A stretch of 60,616 nt of DNA from Levilactobacillus senmaizukei DSM 21775 = NBRC 103853 (GCF_001592085.1 NZ_BCWD01000014.1:1-60616), one strand, 5' to 3'; positions 48,550-57,576 are shown, numbered from the stretch's first letter. The notes: generated from the letters alone by a model not told the origin. Numbers and translations: made by a program.

Positions 48550-50025
48550 CTAGTCGGTGTTCGACTCTTTAGCACGTTCTGAATTGGTTTGATGTTGGTC
48601 GGGAAAGATCACCGTAAACGTGGTCCCCACTCCCTCTTTACTGGTAACGCTAATTTTACCATGATGTAACTGAACCAGTTGATGAACAATGGATAGGCCC
48701 AGGCCAGATTCACCATACTTGGTGTTCTTCCGGGATGGATCGGCCTTATAGTAGCGTTCCCAAATATTCTCCAATTGATGTTCCGTCATGCCCATCCCGG
48801 TATCGGCCACCTTCACAATGGTTTCTTCATAGCCCCGCTGTGCGGAGAGCGTCACGCGACCATTATCGGTAAACTGAATGGCATTTTGAGTAATGTTAAA
48901 CATGATTTGAACGAACCGGTCGTAGTCGGCAAATACCGGCACCTCCTTGGCCGCTTCCAAATCCAAGCCATCCCCCTTGTCGTCGGCCTTTTGCTTCAGC
49001 TGTTCGACGATATTATGGAGGGCATCAACGGCGTTAAATTCATGCAAATTTAGCGCAATTTGATTCGATCGAATCTTTTCATAATCGAGGTTTTCATTGA
49101 CGAGTCGAATCAACCGGCTGGTTTCACTTCGCATCAACTCGATACTCTCTTCCTTACTCTCTTCGGGAATCGCATCATAGGCCATTCCTTCGAGAAGACC
49201 GTTAATCGTCGTCAATGGTGTCCGCATCTCATGGGAGGCATTGGCCATGAACTCCCGCCGGCGCTCTTCCTGGCGTTGAATCTCATCTTGGGACGCCTTC
49301 AACGAGTGGGTCATACCATTGAAGTCATTGATCAGATCATCAATTTCATCCCGATTACGACTCGCCATCTGGACATCGTAGTTTCCTTTCGAAACCTGGT
49401 TAGTCGCCGATCGCAATCGATTGATCCGCGACGTGTAGTAGCGCGCCAAGATATAGCTGGCAACAATGGCCACGATGCAAGACAACAGTAAGGCGCGAAT
49501 TAAATTGCGATTGATCTGATTCACACTGGTATTGATATCGGAAACGAAAGCCCCCATGACCACGACGGCCACCAACTTGTGGTTATAGAAGTACGGCTTC
49601 ATAACCTCGGTCACCGCGGGACTGACGCGGCCATTCTTGTTACGAACTTGCCGGTCCACGACCTTATGGATAATCTGGTTATTCTTCAGTTTCTTCCAAT
49701 CGGCAGGTCTGATCGACTGTTGATAAACATTCGCTGGAAAAACAATCTTGTTCGTTGCACTATAAATCGTCGTGCTGACGGCTTGATTTTGCAGTAACTG
49801 TTCGCTGTTAGCCAGCGCCGTCGTATCAAAGTTAACCGTCTTGGGCTCTTGAGAACTGATCCGTAATGACTGCTCAATCAGACTGTTCGAATATTTTTCT
49901 AAGGAGTTCCAGGTATTGCTATACACCATTCGCCGGGTCATCTGCGAATATGAAACTCCCATGAGAACTAGGATAATCATAATTGCCGCGAAGAATCCGA
50001 GCATCTGTTGATACATTAACTTCAT
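48550..50025 (-). CDS. Sensor histidine kinase, OmpR-associated
   Basis: A 491-aa membrane kinase. TM1 is at about 9-27, an extracytoplasmic sensor region at 30-150, TM2 at about 175-197, then HAMP, and HisKA with the phosphorylated His265 in ANASHEMRTPLTT. The ATPase domain has N (FNITQNAIQF), DTGMGM and GLGLSI boxes. It overlaps the response regulator stop by 4 nt (ATGA), so it is coupled to it. The signal is unknown, but the topology suits envelope sensing. Confidence 0.94.
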   Translation of the reverse strand: MKLMYQQMLGFFAAIMIILVLMGVSYSQMTRRMVYSNTWNSLEKYSNSLIEQSLRISSQEPKTVNFDTTALANSEQLLQNQAVSTTIYSATNKIVFPANVYQQSIRPADWKKLKNNQIIHKVVDRQVRNKNGRVSPAVTEVMKPYFYNHKLVAVVVMGAFVSDINTSVNQINRNLIRALLLSCIVAIVASYILARYYTSRINRLRSATNQVSKGNYDVQMASRNRDEIDDLINDFNGMTHSLKASQDEIQRQEERRREFMANASHEMRTPLTTINGLLEGMAYDAIPEESKEESIELMRSETSRLIRLVNENLDYEKIRSNQIALNLHEFNAVDALHNIVEQLKQKADDKGDGLDLEAAKEVPVFADYDRFVQIMFNITQNAIQFTDNGRVTLSAQRGYEETIVKVADTGMGMTEHQLENIWERYYKADPSRKNTKYGESGLGLSIVHQLVQLHHGKISVTSKEGVGTTFTVIFPDQHQTNSERAKESNTD

Positions 50026-50756
50026 TGTTGATCGGCTCCACTGTCATCAAATTTATAACCCACACCCCACACTGTTTGAATAATCTGGGGACCAACCTTT
50101 TCAATCTTCTGCCGTAACTTTTTAATATGGGCATCCACGGTCCGCTCATCACCATAGTATTCATAGTCCCACACCAACTGCAGGAGCTGTTCTCGTGAGA
50201 AGACTTGGCGCGGCTTTTGAGCCAACGTCTTCAACAGATCAAATTCCTTCGGCGTCAGGTCCTGAATCTGCCGTCCATTCAAATAGGCCTCCCGCGTTTT
50301 GGTGTTTAACTTAAAGTTATCCGTCATCACGTCAAAAGATTCCGTATCATCGGTGGGCGTATCCGCGGTTGCCTGAGCAACGGGCCCTAATGCGGCCCGT
50401 CGATGCAACGCTTTGATCCGGGCGATTAAGGTGATAGGACTGAACGGTTTCGTCACATAGTCGTCCGCCCCCATCTCCAGCCCTAGGACCTGGTCACTTT
50501 CCGAGTCCCGCGCCGTTAGCATAATGATGGGGACTGTCGGCGAAATCTTTCGAATCTCGGCACTAACCTGCATGCCATCCATACCAGGTAAATTCAAATC
50601 AAGGGTCACCATGTCCCACTCATTGGGCGTCGCGGAAAACATGGTCATGGCTTCCTTGCCATCATAGGCAAAATGAGCATCCCACTGTTCCTTCTTAAAA
50701 AACATCGACATCATTTGGGAAACAGAATGATTATCTTCAATCATTAATAATTTCAT
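50022..50756 (-). CDS. OmpR-family response regulator
   Basis: A 244-aa regulator: receiver domain with acidic pair IEDN, phosphoacceptor Asp53 in TLDLNLPGMDG and Lys in VTKPFSP, then an acidic linker and a winged helix (LTPKEFDLLKTLA, RTVDAHIKKLRQKI). The start is ATG 50756, with GGAGG upstream; an ATG 12 nt earlier lies over the ribosome site. A minus-strand -10 TATAAT is at 50933-50928, giving a leader of about 165 nt. Confidence 0.95.
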   Translation of the reverse strand: MKLLMIEDNHSVSQMMSMFFKKEQWDAHFAYDGKEAMTMFSATPNEWDMVTLDLNLPGMDGMQVSAEIRKISPTVPIIMLTARDSESDQVLGLEMGADDYVTKPFSPITLIARIKALHRRAALGPVAQATADTPTDDTESFDVMTDNFKLNTKTREAYLNGRQIQDLTPKEFDLLKTLAQKPRQVFSREQLLQLVWDYEYYGDERTVDAHIKKLRQKIEKVGPQIIQTVWGVGYKFDDSGADQQ

Positions 50757-50986
50757 TGCGACCTCCAAAGAAAATTACTGTCCTTCTACGGAGCCAGCAA
50801 AAAGTTAAGTTATAAGCACTCGAAGTTTATCAGACCCATCAGACAGGCGTGTGATAAAACCATGACCTTTCTGTAACTTTTTGTCGGTTCACCATTAATC
50901 ATTAAATATTTAGCACTTATACCATTTATTATACTATATTGTCGGGGATCCACGACGGTTAATTACCTATTCACAAGCGCCCAGTT

Positions 50987-51014
50987 TTGCAAGCCTCCAA
51001 AGATGTGATAAACT
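50987..51014 (+). promoter_or_regulatory. Promoter of the tmRNA gene
   Basis: TTGCAA (50987-50992) and TAAACT (51009-51014) are separated by 16 nt, placing the start near 51021, about 10 nt before the mature 5' end. Confidence 0.45.
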
Positions 51015-51030
51015 ATTCTAGTATCGTCAT

Positions 51031-51398
51031 GGGGCCGTTCTGGATTCGACTGGTATAGGTTGAAGCTTGACTGCGCGTCGTAGCGGCATCTACGTTAAAA
51101 GGTCCAGTTTATTATAACTGCAAAAAATAATAACAATTCTTACGCTTTAGCTGCTTAATAGGCGCTTAACGTAGATCCTCCTAGGCTTGCCCGCGGTCTA
51201 GATCTGGGTCCTAAATTTAACGGGCTTACGCTAACGGCTCCCACCTGAAGTTCGTTAGAAGAGATGAATCAGGTTAGCTGAGTATGTGGGCCCTGACAGG
51301 CGGCAAGTTATTCAGTGAAACGATAAGTAGTCTGCCTATGCGTGTAGACGTTAAGTTGGCAATATGCTAGGACGCGGGTTCGATCCCCGCCGGCTCCA
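51031..51398 (+). ncRNA. ssrA: Transfer-messenger RNA (tmRNA)
   Basis: A one-piece tmRNA of about 368 nt. The 5' GGGGCCG pairs with 3' CGGCTCC; the T arm is GCGGG-TTCGATC-CCCGC; and the T-like start TGGATTCGAC is diagnostic. The tag frame starts at 51120 and encodes AKNNNNSYALAA, then TAA at 51156-51158. It rescues stalled ribosomes with SmpB and marks the peptide for ClpXP-type proteolysis. CCA is not encoded. Confidence 0.97.
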
Positions 51399-51429
51399 TA
51401 AATGCCAGTATGACTAAACCTATGACGGG

Positions 51430-51460
51430 GAAAACCACATTCGCTGAATGTGGTTTTTTT
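51430..51460 (+). terminator. Terminator of tmRNA
   Basis: AAAACCACATTC pairs with GAATGTGGTTTT around GCT, followed by T residues. Confidence 0.88.
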
Positions 51461-51608
51461 GTGGCCTTTTTTAAATCGGTGATCCCTGCCCTATTCGTCA
51501 ATCGAAATGCCTAACCACCTGTTTAACAGGCAACCAGGATCGCCAATTCTCCAGTCTGTGGCTAAATAGGAACCGTTAAGCCAGCAGTCATCCGAGGGGG
51601 TAAAGACG

Positions 51609-52607
51609 ATGAATGAAACGAATCAGGACTGGCAACATGTCCAACGGACGGTGGTTGCCAACCTTAGCCTGGCCTATCGCCATTTATGGGAAAATGTTGG
51701 TATTTACTTGGCGCTCTTTCTCATTGAATACTCGGCCGCCTGGATGGGTCATTCGCAAGTCCTCCGGGCGGATGCCCTCAACAATTTATCCGGTATCTTT
51801 TCCACCAGCTTGCTTATGACTGGTCTATACATTGCTGCTAAGACGCGCGACAACGACCTTTGGGGCGCCCCCATTGCTGCAACCGACCGTTCCCATGTTG
51901 GGCCAAGAACCCAGCAATCTCGATTTCGCTTTGAAACAATCTACACCCTCTTGGCAGGAATCGTGATGGTCTTCATTGCCGCAGATATTTTATTTGAGGC
52001 TAGTCACCACTTAATCTGGCCATCCCACGAACACTTACAACCACTGCTATCAGGCCTTGCGGCGGCCACCTCAGGTCTGTTACTCACCCTACTTTGGTGG
52101 TCCAACCGCCGCTGGGCCCGGCAATTAAGGAATACTGCGTTGGCGGCAGCCGCCAAGGATACCTTCACCGACGTTCTAACAAGCCTCGTCACTCTACTCA
52201 CGATTGCAAGCATTGGCTGGTTTCATCTCACTTGGATCGACGGCGTCGCTAGCCTAGCCCTGGGATTATATATCTTATACGCGGGCACTCAAATCTTTCG
52301 GCAGTGCACGCTAAAGCTAGTCGACTACTTCGATCCACGGCTCGAGGCAGCCTATCGACAGGCTGTGGCTACCTTACCTGCCGTTCAGCAAGTCCTATTC
52401 ATCAAGGCTTACTATGACGGTAACTTAATTATGGTTAGTGTGACGATCGCCGTCGCTCCCAACATGACGGCAGCCACGATCTATCAACTCACCCAAGATA
52501 TCAATCGGCTACTTCGCACCCAGTACGGCGTTACCGAAACGGCTTTGATGGTCATGCCAGCCGATCAGCTCAGCACAAAAAAAGGCTCCGCCACTCGTCC
52601 AACTTGA
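51609..52607 (+). CDS. Cation diffusion facilitator with atypical metal site
   Basis: A 332-aa CDF transporter with six TM helices and a C-terminal cytosolic ferredoxin-like domain. In the usual metal site the TM2 motif reads D55-A-L-N-N59 and the TM5 motif D184-T-F-T-D188, so both the zinc-type His of HxxxD and one Asp are replaced. DxxxN/DxxxD sites are closer to manganese-type CDFs; metal identity is an inference. There is an insertion between TM2 and TM3 (residues 80-108). GAGGGGG precedes the ATG. Confidence 0.85.
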   Translation: MNETNQDWQHVQRTVVANLSLAYRHLWENVGIYLALFLIEYSAAWMGHSQVLRADALNNLSGIFSTSLLMTGLYIAAKTRDNDLWGAPIAATDRSHVGPRTQQSRFRFETIYTLLAGIVMVFIAADILFEASHHLIWPSHEHLQPLLSGLAAATSGLLLTLLWWSNRRWARQLRNTALAAAAKDTFTDVLTSLVTLLTIASIGWFHLTWIDGVASLALGLYILYAGTQIFRQCTLKLVDYFDPRLEAAYRQAVATLPAVQQVLFIKAYYDGNLIMVSVTIAVAPNMTAATIYQLTQDINRLLRTQYGVTETALMVMPADQLSTKKGSATRPT

Positions 52608-52627
52608 CGAGAACGAAACCCAGTCAT

Positions 52628-52798
52628 TTATATGGCTAAAAAGGTGGCAATGCTCAGCAAGCCAATTCCCACTAACCAGCCCCAAATTGCCCACATCGGT
52701 TGAACCTGCCAATTACGGTGCTGAAAGGCCACGAACAGTTGAGCCAGCCCCGTGATGATCAGACAGGCAATGCCGGCATAATAAAAAATATTCTCCAT
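52628..52798 (-). CDS. Small membrane protein, 56 aa
   Basis: Two TM helices (YYAGIACLIITGLAQLFVA and AIWGWLVGIGLLSIATFLAI) are joined by a polar loop. The start is ATG 52798 after AAGGAGG. Its stop is 20 nt from the converging CDF gene. I do not recognise the family. Confidence 0.65.
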   Translation of the reverse strand: MENIFYYAGIACLIITGLAQLFVAFQHRNWQVQPMWAIWGWLVGIGLLSIATFLAI

Positions 52799-52875
52799 AC
52801 GACTGGCCTCCTTGATCTTAGTTCTTTCAGTATACCGGATCCTTTCCACCATTTATAACTAAATGTTTAGCATGC

Positions 52876-52921
52876 TAAACCAGGCTTCCGCGTGGTTAAA
52901 CCACGGAGAAGCCTGGTTTGT
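52876..52921 (-). terminator. Terminator after the signal peptidase homologue
   Basis: AAACCAGGCTTC, CGTGGT and their complements form a two-part stem around TTAA. A 16-bp palindrome (GTTTAGCATGCTAAAC) at its left edge adds symmetry. Confidence 0.75.
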
Positions 52922-52931
52922 CTTAACTGCT

Positions 52932-53513
52932 TTAATTAGCCAGTTGGTTGATCCGTTGCCGCTGTTCATTCGTCCCATCCCAAAAGACGAGCTTAGCAAC
53001 CCCGACAACGTTTTTAGCACTGACATAACCCCAGTCACGGCTATCCTCAGCATGGCTAGTTGATCGGTCATCACTTAAAACAAAATACTTTCCCTTAGGC
53101 ACAACGGCACTTGACGAACCGATTTGCTTGCCTAAGCTCTTAAGGGTCCAGTTACCGGTTTGATTGCGTTGATCACCACTTAAGAATGACTGGTCAAGCT
53201 GCTTACCGTTCACATATATTTGACCATTCCGACTAATGATGCGATCCCCTGGAACCCCGATGACTCGCTTAACGAATGTGCTATGGGCCTTAGACCCCGG
53301 GACCTCGCTTTGAGCATCAAGGGCAATGACGCTTAACCGTTTGACCTTAGCCATCCGCCAAACCACCAGCGTGTCTCGATTCTTGAGGTTAGGCGCCATT
53401 CCGGCTCCTTGAAACGACTCGAATTGTAACACATATGTAAATGTGAGAAAGACCATTAGAAAGGCAAATACCACGGCACCACCCCAACGCCATAGATAAC
53501 TAAACGTTTTCAT
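52932..53513 (-). CDS. Signal peptidase I homologue lacking the catalytic serine
   Basis: A 193-aa type I signal peptidase fold with one N-terminal TM helix (VVFAFLMVFLTFTYVL). The box around the nucleophile reads QGAGMAPNL, with Gly38 (codon GGA, 53400-53402) where the family has Ser in GxSMxPTL. The general-base Lys82 in STFVKRVIGVPGD is retained, as are the box D and E regions (SDDRSTSHAEDSRDWG). It resembles the inactive SpsA of Staphylococcus in losing the nucleophile. A second, active signal peptidase must exist elsewhere. The start is ATG 53513 after GGGTGG. Confidence 0.88.
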   Translation of the reverse strand: MKTFSYLWRWGGAVVFAFLMVFLTFTYVLQFESFQGAGMAPNLKNRDTLVVWRMAKVKRLSVIALDAQSEVPGSKAHSTFVKRVIGVPGDRIISRNGQIYVNGKQLDQSFLSGDQRNQTGNWTLKSLGKQIGSSSAVVPKGKYFVLSDDRSTSHAEDSRDWGYVSAKNVVGVAKLVFWDGTNEQRQRINQLAN

Positions 53514-53720
53514 ATCAATAACCACCCTTCACACTCACTTATTTAACGTCAGTGTATCACAAATCGAAATCGGCGTTAACCATTATGCGAATGAATGTTA
53601 AGTATCCGATAAGTATTATCAAAAAATCAATTAATCGGATTACATATACGTCCTGCCAAGCTAATTCTCCGCCATGTCATCAGGCTTTCAATCCGGTGCT
53701 CAGATCTTTTCACCCTCATC

Positions 53721-53746
53721 AAAAAGGCCGTGACCCCGTCACGACC
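53721..53746 (-). terminator. Terminator after the dipeptidase gene
   Basis: GGCCGTGAC (53726-53734) pairs with GTCACGACC (53738-53746), with minus-strand TTTTT. Confidence 0.75.
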
Positions 53747-53769
53747 TCCTTGATAAATTAATTAATCAC

Positions 53770-55146
53770 TCACTTACTGACTCCCACACCGAATTTTTGT
53801 AGCAGCCGGGCAGTATAAAAGACATCCTGTGCGTAATCGGCGATCCGTACGCTTTCATTAGGGGCATGTGCGCCGGACCCCGACCAATTGGCCCCAAAGG
53901 CTACGATGGGGGCATGCAGCGCCTCATCGAATGGTGCTTGAGGACCCGTACCTGGTGTATTCGGGACCAATTTAACCCGATCGCCGTAAACCTCGTGAGC
54001 TGTCGTGATCGACGTCTGGACAAACGGATCGGTCAAATCAGATCGGAATGGATTCTCCCCCAACAAGTAGTTAACGTGCACGTCCGAAAATCCATTCCGT
54101 GCTAGCTGAGCTTGAATTAAGCGGGCTAACTTCTCTGGTCGCTGGTCCGGAACTAGCCGACAGTCAAGCTTGGCTTTGGCGAACTTAGGTAGAACCGTCT
54201 TAACGCCAGCTCCTTCATACCCACTTGTCAGACCATTAATCGTCATGGTCGTCGCATTTGCAAGTGCCATCTTGGGATCATCGGTAACTAGTGGGCCCGT
54301 AATGCCAAAGGTTTCCCTGGTCTGAGCCTCGTTAAAGTTCAGATCGGCAATGGCCGCCAGTTCGGGCCCGGTCAATTCGCGGATATCATCATAGAAACCA
54401 TCGACCAAAATTCGATCGGCAGGCCCCCGCAATGATGCCAACGCCTTGGTCAGGCGCCAAGCCGCATTATCGGCATAGGCGGCAAAGGAAGAATGCAAGT
54501 CGACCGCGGCAGTTTGCACGGTCAGCTCAAAGCTCATAATTCCTTTGACACCACAGGTAATATTAAAGTTTTCATCGGCATCCTTGCCCCCCGTTTCCCA
54601 AACCACGACGTCGGCCGCAAGATCGGTCGCATGCTTCTGCGTCATCTGGGGAATATGCACGCTCCCAATCTCTTCTTCACCCTCTAGGATGAATTTGAGA
54701 TTGCAGGGTAAACCGCCGGCGTTCTGAAGTGCCTTAACGGCCGACAACCGCGCCATGAGTTCGCCTTTATCGTCGGAGACCCCACGGGCCACGTACTTGC
54801 CATCAACTTCGGTTAGTTTAAAGGGCTCGGTATGCCATTCTGCTAATGGTTCCGGTGGCTGAACATCGTAATGGTTATAGAAGAGTAGCGTCTTACTAGC
54901 GTTGCCGGTGGGACCTGCTGGTAGCGTCGCAAAAATGAAGGGGTTACTTCCGGGAATATCTCGCCAGACCTGAACTTTGGCCCCAAGTTCTTCAAAGGCC
55001 TGCTGAACGAAGGCCACAGTCTCTGGAATACCCTTTTTCTGGGCCGAAACCGTTTCGATGCTTAAGTATTTGGCTAATCGCTGTCGATCGGCGGTCAAGG
55101 CCTCGTCTACGGCGGTTTGTAACTTGTCGATTTTGCTTGCTGACAT
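53770..55146 (-). CDS. M20 family metallopeptidase (dipeptidase)
   Basis: A 458-aa M20/ArgE-DapE-type hydrolase. Metal and catalytic residues are visible in FYNHYDVQPPEP, GVSDDKGEL and EGEEEIGS; the lid domain (AAYADNAAWRL) and the C-terminal His region (GSGAHAPNESVRI) follow. It is probably a cytosolic dipeptidase. GGGAG is upstream of the ATG. It is monocistronic. Confidence 0.9.
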   Translation of the reverse strand: MSASKIDKLQTAVDEALTADRQRLAKYLSIETVSAQKKGIPETVAFVQQAFEELGAKVQVWRDIPGSNPFIFATLPAGPTGNASKTLLFYNHYDVQPPEPLAEWHTEPFKLTEVDGKYVARGVSDDKGELMARLSAVKALQNAGGLPCNLKFILEGEEEIGSVHIPQMTQKHATDLAADVVVWETGGKDADENFNITCGVKGIMSFELTVQTAAVDLHSSFAAYADNAAWRLTKALASLRGPADRILVDGFYDDIRELTGPELAAIADLNFNEAQTRETFGITGPLVTDDPKMALANATTMTINGLTSGYEGAGVKTVLPKFAKAKLDCRLVPDQRPEKLARLIQAQLARNGFSDVHVNYLLGENPFRSDLTDPFVQTSITTAHEVYGDRVKLVPNTPGTGPQAPFDEALHAPIVAFGANWSGSGAHAPNESVRIADYAQDVFYTARLLQKFGVGVSK

Positions 55147-55167
55147 TCAACCACGCTCCCATTCAAA

Positions 55168-55200
55168 TTAAAAATCGTTCTGAACTTGCCCCAGAACGAT
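55168..55200 (-). terminator. Terminator of the ECF operon
   Basis: ATCGTTCTG (55174-55182) pairs with CAGAACGAT (55192-55200). A-rich sequence before it supplies the minus-strand U tract. Confidence 0.75.
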
Positions 55201-55289
55201 TCAACTCTCTGATGTTTTTCTGGTCAGGTGAAATTTGAGTTACTTATGACATTAAGCTTTGATTAGAAAAATGTCAAATCTCTCATAAA

Positions 55290-56210
55290 TCATTTTATTC
55301 TGGTCTTCGGAGCAACAATCCCCGCCGAACTAGCTACGACCCAGTTTGCCTTAACCAGCTTTTGAAAATCAGCACTGTTCCCCGTCACGATGACCCCAGC
55401 AAACGGCGCCTGGTCGAATTTAGGATACTTTTGGGCATACTGCCAAGCAAACTTAAAAACGTCAAAGTTGTCGTAGACTAAGTGGTAGGGCTTAGCTGCC
55501 TCTAAGGCTCCCCGTAGCCGAATGTAATCCCCTTTAGTCAACTGGCCCTTGGGGTTCGCACTAAATCCTAAATAATTATTGTCCACATAGGTAACGTCCG
55601 TATCTCCCTTAGCCCCTAGCCAATACCAAGTTGCGTGCAGCTGTTGGGGCAGTTTGGCCTGAATCTGTGCATACGTCAACGGCCGCTTGAAGGTCAAGGC
55701 CACCTCCGCAATGGCATCCTTGGTCTTAGCCACTTTTTTAACTTCATGAACAACCTTCATCGAGTGTTTCTGCATTTTCAAATTATAAAATGACGGAATT
55801 TTTTGCTGGGTGTCCTGATCGTAGGTCGATGGTCCAAAATTGGCTGACGTTCGTGACACTAGGTCTGTTTGCGCGAACCTAAGCAACCAAGAATAATTGC
55901 TAGAACTGGTTGACCAAGGGAAGCGTTGCCCCTCAATCTCCTTATACCGGTGGCTGACCACTTTCCCTCCCATCAAGTTATTATCCACCAAGCGTAAATC
56001 ATCGTGCTGGATATTTGGAGACATGATATCACCAATCACATTCATATAGCGCATCAAGGCCGAGGACTCCTGACCGGCCTTAATCTGCGTCACCTTATAC
56101 GTCACGACCGTCATGACTAACATGACCCCCGCGGCCAAGACGATGGTCATTACCCAGTGTCGAACCCTAACCCGACGTGCCAACTGCTTGAACTCTTTTC
56201 CCTCATTCAT
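55290..56210 (-). CDS. Anti-sigma factor (sigma-regulator N- and C-domain type)
   Basis: A 306-aa membrane protein. About 25 cytosolic residues precede one TM helix (HWVMTIVLAAGVMLVMTVV); the extracytoplasmic rest matches the pattern of anti-sigma proteins with a sigma-regulator N-domain (DIMSPNIQHDDLRLVDNNLMG) and C-domain (LTYAQIQAKLPQQLHATWYWLG, FAGVIVTGN). ATG 56210 is best, preceded by GAGGAG. It overlaps the sigma gene by 8 nt, so the two are coupled. Confidence 0.85.
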   Translation of the reverse strand: MNEGKEFKQLARRVRVRHWVMTIVLAAGVMLVMTVVTYKVTQIKAGQESSALMRYMNVIGDIMSPNIQHDDLRLVDNNLMGGKVVSHRYKEIEGQRFPWSTSSSNYSWLLRFAQTDLVSRTSANFGPSTYDQDTQQKIPSFYNLKMQKHSMKVVHEVKKVAKTKDAIAEVALTFKRPLTYAQIQAKLPQQLHATWYWLGAKGDTDVTYVDNNYLGFSANPKGQLTKGDYIRLRGALEAAKPYHLVYDNFDVFKFAWQYAQKYPKFDQAPFAGVIVTGNSADFQKLVKANWVVASSAGIVAPKTRIK

Positions 56211-56685
56211 GTTCCTCACTCCTCATTAGTCGTTCTAACTTACGATGAACCCTGCGCAATCGCATCTTCGTCGCCGATAACTTCAGGCCCAGCCGATCCG
56301 CCGTCTGCTGCATACTTAGGCCTTTGACATACCGCAAGACTAACAACTCGCGCTCCACGACCTTCAGTCGAGACAACCCGTGTGCTAATGCTTCATCATG
56401 ATTAAAGTTCCCCTCGTTTTTCAGAGTTGGCTGTATATACAGTTCCACCAACTGTTGGTATCGTTGTTGCCGGCGAAACTGGTCGAGATACGTTGTCCAG
56501 GCCACTCGAAACATATAAGGCCGCAATTGGTCGGCCGGCAAGATCAGTTGCATTTCCAATAACTTAACAAAAACGTCCTGTGTGACATCTGCCGCGACCT
56601 CCGTGTCGGCCCCCCGGCTAACGAGATACCGACGCACAGTGACGGCCAAATCGGCCAGCTGCAATTCATATTGCTGTAAGCGCAT
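56203..56685 (-). CDS. ECF-type sigma-70 factor
   Basis: A 160-aa sigma factor with region 2 (VAADVTQDVFVKLL, YMFRVAWTTYLDQF) and region 4 (LKVVERELLVLRYVKGLSMQ, a helix-turn-helix ending ATKMRLRRVHRKL), joined by a short linker. The start is ATG 56685 after GGGAGGGGG. It is likely held by the following anti-sigma and released by an envelope signal. An autoregulated ECF promoter is expected but I cannot define one. Confidence 0.92.
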   Translation of the reverse strand: MRLQQYELQLADLAVTVRRYLVSRGADTEVAADVTQDVFVKLLEMQLILPADQLRPYMFRVAWTTYLDQFRRQQRYQQLVELYIQPTLKNEGNFNHDEALAHGLSRLKVVERELLVLRYVKGLSMQQTADRLGLKLSATKMRLRRVHRKLERLMRSEEHE

Positions 56686-56801
56686 CTGTTCCCCCTCCCA
56701 CCTAGACAACGAACGACTTCCAGAAAAGTCACCAACATTTCACAATTATTTTGCCAGTCTACCTAACCGTGTGATGGCGGCGCAATCTAAATGCTTACGG
56801 A

Positions 56802-56834
56802 CACCAAAAAAGCCGCCCATTAATGGGAGCGGCT
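56802..56834 (-). terminator. Terminator of the AP2 gene
   Basis: GCCGC(T)CCCATT and AATGGGCGGC form a stem on the minus strand with a 2-4 nt loop, then TTTTTT. Confidence 0.8.
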
Positions 56835-56873
56835 TCTTAGCTTCAATATTATTCTGCTGATTCATTAAATGGC

Positions 56874-57365
56874 TTAGCCTTCAGCGGCCTCAACCTTTAC
56901 TTCTTCGTTATGATTCAATTGTTTTTCCGCCGCCTTACGAGCTGCCACGGCATCAGAAAATTCACTAAAAGTTTGATTCAAGATGTAACGGCCATGGTAA
57001 AATAGGCGTGCAGCCCATTTGCCGGAACGCTTGTCAAAACTGACCCCGATAACTCCAGAAATGTTTCGCGAGCTAATCTTGGTCAAAGCAGCAACGTTAG
57101 ATCCGTTAACTAAGGGCAAATTAGTCGCGTTCCCAATCTGCTTACGGGTCCGGGGATCTTTAGTCAAACGTTCCTTACTGATGTCACGACGATAACAGCC
57201 ACAACTGACCGTGATGCCATGACGGAGGCGATAACTGTCAACCGTGACTAAATTGCCACAGCTACATTTACACAACCACGTGGCGTTACCGTTCTTGGCG
57301 GTTCCGTCGCGCCGAATAACCGTCAGTCTGCCGAATTGTTGTCCACTTAAGTCTAGGAGTCTCAT
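56874..57365 (-). CDS. AP2-domain protein with Cys motif, phage-like
   Basis: A 163-aa protein. The N-terminal region (GQQFGRLTVIRRDG, then CKCSCG and VSCGC) is a zinc-binding module typical of phage proteins related to homing endonucleases. The C-terminus (SGVIGVSFDKRSGKWAARLF followed by FSEFSDAVAARKAAE) is an AP2-type DNA-binding domain. There is no HNH nuclease. The start is ATG 57365 after GGAGG. It stands alone with no prophage around it, so it is either a domesticated or transferred phage gene. Confidence 0.8.
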   Translation of the reverse strand: MRLLDLSGQQFGRLTVIRRDGTAKNGNATWLCKCSCGNLVTVDSYRLRHGITVSCGCYRRDISKERLTKDPRTRKQIGNATNLPLVNGSNVAALTKISSRNISGVIGVSFDKRSGKWAARLFYHGRYILNQTFSEFSDAVAARKAAEKQLNHNEEVKVEAAEG

Positions 57366-57576
57366 AGGTAATTCCTCCATTCAGATTTCAAAAAGATTGT
57401 CATGAGGCCATTCTCCCCGTGAATGACCGAAGCTCCCCTGACAAAAAATAATCTTACTTATTATTCTACACGCCAAACTAAAAATTAGCTTAAAGTACGA
57501 ATGATTTCGGCCCACAATCGGCAATCCACCGATCAATTCGCTGGGTATCTACTATCGAGAAAAGAAGGTTTTGTTC

